Origin: Janthinobacterium agaricidamnosum NBRC 102515 = DSM 9628
GTDB taxonomy: Bacteria; Pseudomonadota; Gammaproteobacteria; Burkholderiales; Burkholderiaceae_D
Direction: 5' to 3'
DNA length: 64,000 nucleotides
Assembly: GCF_000723165.1 (NCBI RefSeq)
Contig: NZ_HG322949.1
Coordinates: 2,582,495-2,646,494 of the forward strand
In this document: in pieces, positions 7,185-14,763 of the stretch
Layout: every line of letters begins with the position of its first letter
How positions within the stretch are numbered: the stretch's first letter is position 1
Translations under genes and position numbers: made by a program
The notes under the pieces: model-generated
Database searches by the model: none
What the model was told of the DNA's origin: nothing
What the model saw: only the letters and a program-made list of their open reading frames with translations

Positions 7185-9905
7185 ATGTACTTCGCTATCG
7201 CGTCGTGTTGCTGGTTACGGCAACTGCTGCTGGCACTGTCGCTACTGGGCGTTTGCCAGCAAACCCTGGCTTTCTGCCCCAAGAACGGCTTGCTGTGTTT
7301 TGTCACCGCCAAATCTTCCGGCAGTCTGACGCACGAGGATATTACCCAGCGCGCGATCAGTGAACTGGACAAGTCTTATTTCAGCGTACCGAAGTTGACC
7401 AATTCGATGCAAAAAGCGCTCGATGAAATCATCGAGGCGAATGCCGAGGTTGACCAGGATCAAGTCAGCTCCGCCAAGCATTTCGATGGCGAAAATGGCG
7501 CCGGCGCGCAGTTGCGGCTGAAGACGCTGAAGCAGAATGTGCTGGACGCCTTGAACGCCAGTCCGATCAATACCGGCGGCGCGCGGCAAAACCTGGGAGG
7601 GGCCTTGCATACTATCCAGGACTTTTATTCGCATAGCAATTGGGTCGAGATGGGCAATAGCGGCGCCAATCCCGACGTCGGCCGTTCGGTGCTGCTGCCG
7701 TTTGCCGGTCCGGCCGTCACGACCTGTTCCGGCTTCGTCGATACCGGCTTGACGTGCGCCAATTCATCGACCATCATCACTTCCTTGTTGACCAGCGGAT
7801 ATTACGGCGGCGAAGACCGGGCCAAGCCGGGCGCCTTCAAGTGCAGCCATGGCGGACCGCTGGATAAAAGTTCGCCCTCCAGCGATCCGGTCGGCTATTT
7901 CCGGGAGGGCATCAACAAGGACACCTTGTATTGCGACCTGTCGCCGCACAGCACTTTCCATCATCCGGCCGCCAGCGCCGCGATTGCCGCCACCAAACAG
8001 TTTGTCGAAGATATCAAGGCGCTCATCAATGAAGAACAATTAAAGGCGCTGCTGGGCGCCGGGCCGACGCTGGCGTTTGCGATCGATACGACCGGCAGCA
8101 TGGGCGGCATCATCGCCGGCGTGCGCGCGTCGGCGATCAATATCGTCAATTCGCGGCTGGGCACGGATGAGGAACCGCTGCAATATGTGCTGGCGCCCTT
8201 TAACGATCCGTCTACCGGCCCGACCACGTCGACCAGTGACGCGACCTTGTTCAAGTCGCGCATCGGCGCCCTGTTTGCGTCCGGCGGCGACGATTGTCCC
8301 GAATTGTCGATGACCGGCATGTATAACGGCTTGTCGCTGTCGAATCCGGGCGGCAACCTGTTCATGTACACGGATGCGTCGTCGAAAGATGCCGGTTTGT
8401 TCGGCGCGGTACTCGGCCTGGCCAAGGCGAAGTCGATTCGCTTGTACATGATTTTGTTTGGCAGTTGCTCGCCGCTGGACCCGGTGTATTTGCAATTGGC
8501 CAATGAAACCGGCGGACAAGTGTTTTTCCTGTCTGGCGGCGAAGCCGGCCAGGTGACCCAATTGGCCGACCTGGTGGGACGCAATAACGCGGTGCAAGTA
8601 TTGTCGGTGGTCGATACCTTCCCGGCCGCCAAAACTTACCGCGTGCCGGTCGATGCCAGCATGCGCCGCCTGACGGTGTCGGTCAGCGGCACGGCGCAAA
8701 ATGTGTTGCCGGCCGTAAGTTTGACACGGCCCGATGGCGTGCTCGTGACGCCGGCCGACGCGGCCACGTACCTGAGTTTGTCGAGCGGCGTCATCATTTC
8801 GATCGAACTCCCGGCCATCGGCGCCTGGACGCTGAAGGTGGACGGTGCGCCGGACGTGACCTATGTCAATGTCAGCGGCATCGCCGACCTGGCGTTTACG
8901 TCGTTCAAACTGGCCAGGTTCGGCGGCCAGCCGCCGCATCAGGGGCTGTTTCCCATCGATGGCGAACCCGGCCCGGGCGACGCCGTGTATGGGCTGGCGG
9001 CATTGGCGGGCGGCCCGGCCAACGCCGCATTCCAGCTGCGGCGCAAGAACGACACGCCGATCAGCGACCTGGCGCTGGCCCAGGATGCGACCGATCCGGA
9101 CAAGTTCTTTGGCCCGTTGACGGTGCCTGGCGAAACCTTCCTGGCCTATGTGACGGGTAAGGATGCGTCCGGTAATGACTATCAGCGCGTCGCGAGCCTG
9201 GCGCTGGCGCCGCAGAATATCTCGGTCACGGCGCCGGCGCCGCAGGATTTGCGTCCCGGAAAAAGCACGACGCTGCTGTATCAAGTCAGGAATCAGGGCG
9301 CGGCCGGCACCTTCAGCATCCGCGCCACCGATGATTTGCATTACATCGTTGCCGTCACGCCGACGACCTTGACGCTGGGTACGGGCGAGAGCGCCAGCGT
9401 CGCCGTGACCTTGATGGCGCCGCCCGATGCGCCCATCGGCAGCGCCGATACGATTACCGTCGCGGTGCAAGGCACGCTCAATCCGCTGCTGCACAACAGC
9501 GCCTCGCTGACCAGTTTTGTGACCGGCGCGCTGGAAACGCCGGGCAAGCCGGATTTCGTCGCCGACCTGATCGGACAAGAGACGGTCAGCTCCGGCGTGG
9601 TCGGCATCGACCTGCGTTTTACCAATAGCGGCATCGGCACGGCGCGCGACATGACGCTGACCGGCCTGCGCTTGCGGACCTTGAGCGGCAGCGGCACGGT
9701 CACTGTCAATACCGCGCTGACGCCGGCCTTGCCGTTCGTCACGCCGAATGTCGATGTCGGCAGTTTCTTCACGGTACGCCTGACTTTCAACGTGCCGGCC
9801 GGCGTGCAGCGTTTCAGCGTCACGGAAAGCGGCACGGTGCAGGGCATCGATGGCGCCGGCTATGCCTTGTCGCAAGGGCAGGCGGTGATCGTCAACGTGC
9901 CTTAG
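7185..9905 (+). CDS. secreted Het-C-like / von Willebrand factor A protein
   Basis: Large exported protein of 906 residues with AAAGGA 7 nt before the ATG. A signal peptide (residues 1 to about 29) is followed by a Het-C-like domain to about 280. That domain is rich in His/Asp clusters: LTHEDITQRAI, AKHFDGENG, LHTIQDFYSHSNWVEM and STFHHPAAS. Bacterial Het-C domains are related to zinc-dependent phospholipase C/P1-nuclease folds, and the HTIQDFYSHSN stretch fits a metal site. A vWA domain follows (about 293-480) with an intact MIDAS motif DTTGSMG. The remainder (about 500-906) looks like Ig/CARDB-type beta repeats. It precedes the PEP-CTERM-like gene by 64 bp. Surface or periplasmic adhesion, lipase or cell-contact roles are possible; the activity is unproven. 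Confidence 0.72.
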   Translation: MYFAIASCCWLRQLLLALSLLGVCQQTLAFCPKNGLLCFVTAKSSGSLTHEDITQRAISELDKSYFSVPKLTNSMQKALDEIIEANAEVDQDQVSSAKHFDGENGAGAQLRLKTLKQNVLDALNASPINTGGARQNLGGALHTIQDFYSHSNWVEMGNSGANPDVGRSVLLPFAGPAVTTCSGFVDTGLTCANSSTIITSLLTSGYYGGEDRAKPGAFKCSHGGPLDKSSPSSDPVGYFREGINKDTLYCDLSPHSTFHHPAASAAIAATKQFVEDIKALINEEQLKALLGAGPTLAFAIDTTGSMGGIIAGVRASAINIVNSRLGTDEEPLQYVLAPFNDPSTGPTTSTSDATLFKSRIGALFASGGDDCPELSMTGMYNGLSLSNPGGNLFMYTDASSKDAGLFGAVLGLAKAKSIRLYMILFGSCSPLDPVYLQLANETGGQVFFLSGGEAGQVTQLADLVGRNNAVQVLSVVDTFPAAKTYRVPVDASMRRLTVSVSGTAQNVLPAVSLTRPDGVLVTPADAATYLSLSSGVIISIELPAIGAWTLKVDGAPDVTYVNVSGIADLAFTSFKLARFGGQPPHQGLFPIDGEPGPGDAVYGLAALAGGPANAAFQLRRKNDTPISDLALAQDATDPDKFFGPLTVPGETFLAYVTGKDASGNDYQRVASLALAPQNISVTAPAPQDLRPGKSTTLLYQVRNQGAAGTFSIRATDDLHYIVAVTPTTLTLGTGESASVAVTLMAPPDAPIGSADTITVAVQGTLNPLLHNSASLTSFVTGALETPGKPDFVADLIGQETVSSGVVGIDLRFTNSGIGTARDMTLTGLRLRTLSGSGTVTVNTALTPALPFVTPNVDVGSFFTVRLTFNVPAGVQRFSVTESGTVQGIDGAGYALSQGQAVIVNVP

Positions 9906-9915
9906 CGAACTTCCC

Positions 9916-9939
9916 GGCAGCGCCTGCACGGGCGCTGCC
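9916..9939 (+). terminator. hairpin between Het-C/vWA and PEP-CTERM genes
   Basis: A 9-bp perfect stem (ggcagcgcc / ggcgctgcc) with a 6-nt loop is followed by tttcctc. The T-tract is short, so it may attenuate rather than end transcription, lowering expression of the downstream gene. Confidence 0.5.
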
Positions 9940-9969
9940 TTTCCTCATCCGCACACTGGAGAATTTGTC

Positions 9970-10563
9970 ATGAACCTGAAAACACTGGGCGCCATGGCCG
10001 GGCTGGTCCTGGCCTTGCTGCTGCCTGCCGTTGCCGCCGCCGCGCCATTCACCTTTACCTTGAGCACCTTGCCGCCCGGCGGCCACCTGGCCGTCCAGCC
10101 GGGCCAGTTGGCCGGCTGGGGGTATACGCTGGACAATACCGACAGCGTCAACTGGTTTGTGCCGACCGGTTTAAGCGCGTCGTCGTTCAGCCTCGGCACG
10201 CCGGACGCCGGTTATTTCGATTTCCCGATCCTGGCGCCGGGCGCCAGCGCTTCCGCCATTTTCGATCCGGTGACGCTGTCCGGCTTGTATGGCGTGCAAG
10301 TGTTCAACTCCGTCGTGAACGGACAAAGCGACAGCGGCTTCTTCATGCTGACCGGGCAGTGGTGGAGCGCCAATCCGCTGGCTGGCGGGGTGTTCATCCA
10401 GAATGCCACAGCGGTGCTGACGCCGTTTTCGCTGACGGTCGGCACGCTGGCCGTGCCATTGCCCGGCACGCTGCTGCTGTTCGGCCCGGGCTTGCTGTTA
10501 TTGTTGCTGTTGCGCCAGCGCCGCCCTGATGAAGGCCAGCAAGTCGGCGCTGGCCTGGGCTGA
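9970..10563 (+). CDS. PEP-CTERM-like sorted exoprotein
   Basis: Exported protein of 197 residues with an N-terminal signal peptide (cleavage after about residue 24, ...AVAAAAPF). The C-terminal sorting signal is of the PEP-CTERM kind: VPLPGT, a Leu-rich membrane stretch and RQRR. Such proteins are processed by exosortase and tied to exopolysaccharide-linked surface display. The motif is a variant (PLPGT instead of PEPGT), and 12 residues follow the basic cluster where the protein normally ends. The body is Gly/Ser/Thr-rich with no enzyme motif. A ggag ribosome site precedes the ATG. Its 3' end overlaps the convergent secreted gene by 66 bp. No exosortase gene is in the window. Confidence 0.7.
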   Translation: MNLKTLGAMAGLVLALLLPAVAAAAPFTFTLSTLPPGGHLAVQPGQLAGWGYTLDNTDSVNWFVPTGLSASSFSLGTPDAGYFDFPILAPGASASAIFDPVTLSGLYGVQVFNSVVNGQSDSGFFMLTGQWWSANPLAGGVFIQNATAVLTPFSLTVGTLAVPLPGTLLLFGPGLLLLLLLRQRRPDEGQQVGAGLG

Positions 10564-11043
10564 TGGCGGGGCGGGGCGGATATCCCAATACCAGCCCGGC
10601 CCGGTACGGCCCAGCAGGTCGAATTTCTTGCCGAGCCGTATCTTTGTTTGCGTCTGGAATAGTTGCAAGGACACGCTGGACGGTGTGTGCCGGTGCAGAT
10701 GGATAATGAATTGACAAGTGAAGTCAGTATTGCCGGCTTTCCAGTAATAATCGACATCGGGCGCCAGCAACAGGTCGAACTGGCGCTGGACAGGAGGCAA
10801 CTGGCGCCATGCCGCCAGGGCCGGTTCGGTAAAATCCGTGTCTGGCGGAAACAATGGCGTACCGAAAGGCACTACCAGCCGATAGCGGCGTCGGCTGTCC
10901 GGGTCGCTATTGGATGCGAATGCACGCAGCAGCGCCGCATGGACCTGCTGCGCCGGCAGCGCCAGCGTCAGGGTTTGCGCCCAAGTGCTGGCGCAATGCC
11001 ATAGGCCCAGCGCCAGCACGGCGCCGCAGGCGGTTTTTCTCAT
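10498..11043 (-). CDS. secreted protein of unknown function
   Basis: Product of 181 residues with a clear signal peptide (MRKTACGAVLALGLWHCASTWAQ, cleaved after about 22). I do not recognise the family. The mature part is compact and aromatic-rich, with a Cys in NTDFTCQFIIHLHRH and a run KIRLGKKFDLLGRTGPGWYW near the end. It resembles small periplasmic proteins kept beside surface-protein genes. It is convergent with the PEP-CTERM-like gene (66-bp overlap) and divergent from the deacetylase-caspase gene. Confidence 0.65.
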   Translation of the reverse strand: MRKTACGAVLALGLWHCASTWAQTLTLALPAQQVHAALLRAFASNSDPDSRRRYRLVVPFGTPLFPPDTDFTEPALAAWRQLPPVQRQFDLLLAPDVDYYWKAGNTDFTCQFIIHLHRHTPSSVSLQLFQTQTKIRLGKKFDLLGRTGPGWYWDIRPAPPSAQASADLLAFIRAALAQQQQ

Positions 11044-11186
11044 GATGCTTTCCAGTGAACGCTCCCATTTGATTGAACCATCTCCGCGCCGGTTCCGTAT
11101 TGCGCGTACAGGACTGTCGAATTGATGGTGTGTGTTTTACAATCATGGCATTAAGAAATTTCATTTTTTTAAGGATTGAGCCCATA

Positions 11187-13913
11187 GTGACTTCCAAGCC
11201 GATCAAGATCACCGTCGCCATCGCCGCCCTGGCGGCCATTGGCGGCGGTATATATCTCGCCAGCAGCAAGGCGCCCGCACCGACTCCCGCGCCAGCCCGC
11301 GTCAGCGTCGCCGCCGTGTTGCAAGGCAATGCCGAGATGACGGCCATCAGCGGACAATTGAAGGAGGTGCTGGCGAATTACCGCAAGATCATCGTGCTGC
11401 TGGCCGACGAAGAAAGCTTGTCCGACACGGCCCGCGAACAGACCCGCGCGGTCGGCCAAGGCTTGTTCCATGACAACCAGGAGCGCATCGCCAAACTGAA
11501 CGACGCGCTGGAAACGCTGACCGCGCCGAGCAATGGCACGCGTTTCGAGTCGCTCGACAGCTTGCTGGCCTATATCGAATCCGATAGCAGCCTGTTCGAC
11601 GCCGACCGGCTGGCGTTCCGCGAATTGCTGCAAGGCTTGCTGGCCGATGTCGCGCAGGATACGTCCTTGCCAGCCATCAAGATGCACAAGCGTATTTCGG
11701 AAGACCTGGAAGCGCTGGCCGAGATCGAGCGCAACTACGAAAAGGAAATCCGCCAGATTTTCGGCCGTTTTGAAACGCGCGCCATCGAATTGAAGCGCGA
11801 AAAGTGGGACGATTACGTCGCGCACCTGAAGCAACTGTACAGCCGCGAGCAAATCCTGAAGGACTTTGGCGTCGTCTTGCCCTACCCGGCGCCAGCGGTC
11901 GAGCCGGCTGCCGCCGAACCGAAAACCGAGCCGAAAAAGGAAGAAGCCGAGATATTCGGCACCGGCTTGCCGAAGAAAACCATCGTGCTGACTTTCGACG
12001 ATGGCCCGCACAAGCGTTATACCGAGGAAATCAGCGCGATCCTGAAGCAATATGGCGTGCCGGCCGTCTTCTTCAACGTCGGCCGCAACCTGGGCCGCCT
12101 GGATGCGGACGGCCACGCCAGACTGTCGGCCGGCGCCGAAGTCAGCCGCAAGCTGATGGCCGATGGCTACGTGCTCGGCAACCACAGTTTCAGCCACGCC
12201 CAATTGTCGAAGCAGACGGGCGACAATTTAAAAGCGGAAATCCTGAATACCGATACCTTGCTGAAGGCGATCGATACCGGGCGTTCGCCGCTATTCCGTT
12301 TTCCTTACGGCGCGCGCAACAAGGAGGGCATGGACACGCTGGCCGACGCGCACCTGAAATCGGTGATGTGGAATATCGATTCGCTGGACTGGGCCGATCC
12401 GGTGCCGAGCTCCATCGTCGAGCGCGTGCTGCACGCGGTCGACAAGGCGGGGCGCGGCATCATCTTGTTCCACGACATCCATGAACGCACCGTCAAGGCC
12501 TTGCCGGCGGTGCTCGATCGGCTGGTGGCCGACGGTTACCAATTCGCCGGCTGGGATGGCAGCGGCTTCAAAGTGGCCAAGGGCAACAAACCAGCCGCCG
12601 AGAAAGTGGCGGCCGGCACCGCTTACGCCAACTCGTGGGCGGTGGTGATCGGCATCGACAGCTACGAAAAATGGCCGAAATTGCAATATGCGGTGCGCGA
12701 TGCGCAAGGCGTGCGCGACACGCTGGTCGAAAAATTCGGCTTTGCCGCCGAGCGCGTGGTGACGCTGAAAAACGCCGAGGCGACCCGCAACAACATCCTG
12801 GCGGCGTTCCACGACAAGCTGGCGCATGGCGGCGTGCAAAAGAACGACCGCATTTTTGTGTTCTTCGCCGGCCATGGCGCGACCCGCAAACTCAGTTCCG
12901 GGCGCGAGCTCGGCTACATCGTGCCGTACGATTCCGACCCGAACCAGTTCGCCACCGATGCGATCCCGATGACGGAAATCCAGAACATCGCCGAAAGCCT
13001 GAGCGCCAAACACACCTTGTTCGTCATGGATGCCTGCTATAGCGGCCTGGGCTTGACGCGCGGCGCCGGCAACAGCTCTTTCCTGCGTGACAACGCCAAG
13101 CGCATCGGCCGGCAAATGCTGACCGCCGGCGGCGGCGACCAGCTGGTGGCGGACGGCGGCCCGAACGGTCACTCGGTGTTCACCTGGACCTTGCTGCAAG
13201 GCTTGAACGGCAAGGCCGACTTGAATGGCGACGGCTTGATCACCGCCACCGAACTGGCGGCGTATGTGGCGCCGGCGGTGTCCAGCGTATCGAACCAGAC
13301 CCCGGCATTCGGCAGCTTGCCGGGCTCGGAAGGCGGCGATTTCGTCTTTGAATTACCGGCCGAAACCGAATTCCTCAGCCCCGGCACGACGCAACTGTCG
13401 AGCGACGCGATCGCCTTGAATTCCAGGCTGGACGCGGCACGTCCGGCACATGAAGAGAAAGCGGCCGCCAATACGCCGGCTGCGGCGGTCACCGTCAAGG
13501 ATTTGCAGGGCAGGGAACAGAAGATCGTGCCGCCGCTCGCGGTGCCGACCTCGGCACGGCAACTGGCGCAGCGCGCCAACGACCGCGGCTTGCAATTTTA
13601 CAAAGAAAAACAATATCCGGAAGCTGTCGCGCAATTCACCGAAGCGCTGAAATTGCGGCCGGACTTCGCGCTGGCGGCCAACAACCTGGGCTTTGTATTC
13701 TACAAGCAAGAAAAGTACAAGGAAGCGGCGCGCTGGTTTGAAAACACCGTCAAGATGGACCCCTCGCGCGCGGTCGCCTATCTGAACCTCGGCGACGCGC
13801 ATGCCTTGTCCGGCGATACCGCCAAGGCCAGGCTGGCCTACCGCACCTACCTGGAACTGGCGCCGAATGGCCAGGCGGCGGCTGCAGTGCGGCAAAAGAT
13901 GGAGAAATTGTAA
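11187..13913 (+). CDS. polysaccharide deacetylase-metacaspase-TPR fusion protein
   Basis: Membrane-anchored multidomain protein of 908 residues starting at GTG, with AAGGA 11 nt upstream; upstream ATGs at 11073 and 11145 lack ribosome sites. Order: one N-terminal membrane segment (about 6-24), a helical charged region (35-235), then a NodB-type deacetylase with all five motifs: TFDDGPH 269-275, HSFSH 333-337, RFPYG from 371, DSLDW from 398 and FHD around 429. A peptidase C14 (metacaspase-like) domain follows from about 483, with His563 in FAGHGAT and Cys617 in MDACYSG. Next are an EF-hand-like loop DLNGDGLITATE (678-689) and three TPRs (about 790-905). Both catalytic sets look intact. The deacetylase should act on a cell-envelope glycan, which places the body of the protein in the periplasm. 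The fusion is unusual. Confidence 0.85.
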   Translation: MTSKPIKITVAIAALAAIGGGIYLASSKAPAPTPAPARVSVAAVLQGNAEMTAISGQLKEVLANYRKIIVLLADEESLSDTAREQTRAVGQGLFHDNQERIAKLNDALETLTAPSNGTRFESLDSLLAYIESDSSLFDADRLAFRELLQGLLADVAQDTSLPAIKMHKRISEDLEALAEIERNYEKEIRQIFGRFETRAIELKREKWDDYVAHLKQLYSREQILKDFGVVLPYPAPAVEPAAAEPKTEPKKEEAEIFGTGLPKKTIVLTFDDGPHKRYTEEISAILKQYGVPAVFFNVGRNLGRLDADGHARLSAGAEVSRKLMADGYVLGNHSFSHAQLSKQTGDNLKAEILNTDTLLKAIDTGRSPLFRFPYGARNKEGMDTLADAHLKSVMWNIDSLDWADPVPSSIVERVLHAVDKAGRGIILFHDIHERTVKALPAVLDRLVADGYQFAGWDGSGFKVAKGNKPAAEKVAAGTAYANSWAVVIGIDSYEKWPKLQYAVRDAQGVRDTLVEKFGFAAERVVTLKNAEATRNNILAAFHDKLAHGGVQKNDRIFVFFAGHGATRKLSSGRELGYIVPYDSDPNQFATDAIPMTEIQNIAESLSAKHTLFVMDACYSGLGLTRGAGNSSFLRDNAKRIGRQMLTAGGGDQLVADGGPNGHSVFTWTLLQGLNGKADLNGDGLITATELAAYVAPAVSSVSNQTPAFGSLPGSEGGDFVFELPAETEFLSPGTTQLSSDAIALNSRLDAARPAHEEKAAANTPAAAVTVKDLQGREQKIVPPLAVPTSARQLAQRANDRGLQFYKEKQYPEAVAQFTEALKLRPDFALAANNLGFVFYKQEKYKEAARWFENTVKMDPSRAVAYLNLGDAHALSGDTAKARLAYRTYLELAPNGQAAAAVRQKMEKL

Positions 13914-13920
13914 ATAAACC

Positions 13921-13964
13921 GGGGCAGAGCACCATTCATTGATGATGAATGGTGCTCTGCCCCC
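13921..13964. terminator. 19-bp perfect palindrome, terminator or repeat element
   Basis: The arms ggggcagagcaccattcat (13921-13939) and its exact complement (13945-13963) enclose a 5-nt loop. It sits between the fusion gene and the convergent XRE gene, so it could end transcripts from both sides. There is no T-tract, and the GGGGCAGAGCACC core resembles intergenic repeats I associate with Oxalobacteraceae genomes, so a REP-like origin is equally likely. Confidence 0.6.
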
Positions 13965-13974
13965 GCTGTGGATG

Positions 13975-14562
13975 TCAGCGGTGGATCACCACCAGCAGCG
14001 CCTTGCCTTCGGTCTTGCCGAGGTTGCGGATGGTGTGGTGCTGGTCGGCGGGATATCTTGCTGTGCCGCCATTCTTGACTTTCTTCTTGGATAATCCCAC
14101 TTCCAGTTCCATCGTGCCGTGCAATACCGTCAAGTGTTCGGTGGTGCCCGGGTCGTGCGGCTGCGACGCCAGTTCGCCGCCCGGCGCCAGCGTCAATTCA
14201 TACCATTCGTATTTGCCGGCCAATTCCATCGGTCCCAGTATCCGCAACACGTAGCCGGCATGGTCGCCTGGCAGGGTCGGGGTTTCATGGGCGTCGACCA
14301 GGCGGATGGTTTCGACGCTTTTTTCCACGCTCGACAGCAATTCGCCGATCTGCACGCCCAGCGCATTGGCCAGGCGCCAGGTGATGGCGATGGTCGGATT
14401 GGCTTTTTCGCGCTCGATCTGCGACAGCATCGATTTCGATACCCCGGCGATGCGCGACAAATCTTCCAGCGTCAAACCGCGCGCCAGGCGCATCCTTTGC
14501 AGCGTGGCGCCGACTTCCGGCGGGGAGTTGGTCGAAAAATTGGTCGGAACACTGGCATTCAT
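13975..14562 (-). CDS. XRE-family regulator with C-terminal cupin domain
   Basis: Transcription regulator of about 195 residues. An XRE helix-turn-helix near the N-terminus reads LQRMRLARGLTLEDLSRIAG and continues into VSKSMLSQIEREKANPT. A cupin domain in the C-terminal half (YEWYELTLAPGGELASQPH ... EHLTVLHGTMELEVG) should sense a small metabolite. The start is uncertain: ATG at 14562, or TTG at 14580 giving six more residues. It is divergent from kbl. A near-perfect 15-bp-arm palindrome in the shared gap (14602-14637) is the likely operator. The context says it controls threonine degradation and probably itself; the effector is inferred only. Confidence 0.82.
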   Translation of the reverse strand: MNASVPTNFSTNSPPEVGATLQRMRLARGLTLEDLSRIAGVSKSMLSQIEREKANPTIAITWRLANALGVQIGELLSSVEKSVETIRLVDAHETPTLPGDHAGYVLRILGPMELAGKYEWYELTLAPGGELASQPHDPGTTEHLTVLHGTMELEVGLSKKKVKNGGTARYPADQHHTIRNLGKTEGKALLVVIHR

Positions 14563-14601
14563 CGGCTGAGTCGCTTGCAAAGTTCAATCGGCTTGGGTAA
14601 T

Positions 14602-14637
14602 ATCCATTATATTGAATTTTGGTTCAAAATAATGGAT
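14602..14637. promoter_or_regulatory. palindromic operator in XRE-kbl gap
   Basis: The arms atccattatattgaa (14602-14616) and ttcaaaataatggat (14623-14637) match at 14 of 15 positions around a 6-nt spacer. This is a 36-bp near-perfect dyad in AT-rich DNA between the divergent regulator and kbl genes. The size and position fit a dimeric XRE-cupin protein repressing one or both promoters. Confidence 0.7.
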
Positions 14638-14763
14638 TTTGATGGCATTGGTGGAAAACGTGTAAACTCCGGACCACGCAATCAGATGACATTATAGAGC
14701 GGCGACGGCTTGAACGGACGTAAAACAAGTCTATCAGTTAACCAGGTAAGGGTAGGGATTATC

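Noticed and set aside
8040..9929. 629-residue minus-strand frame opposite the Het-C/vWA gene
   Set aside because: Arg/Gln/His-rich antisense artefact of high-GC third positions.
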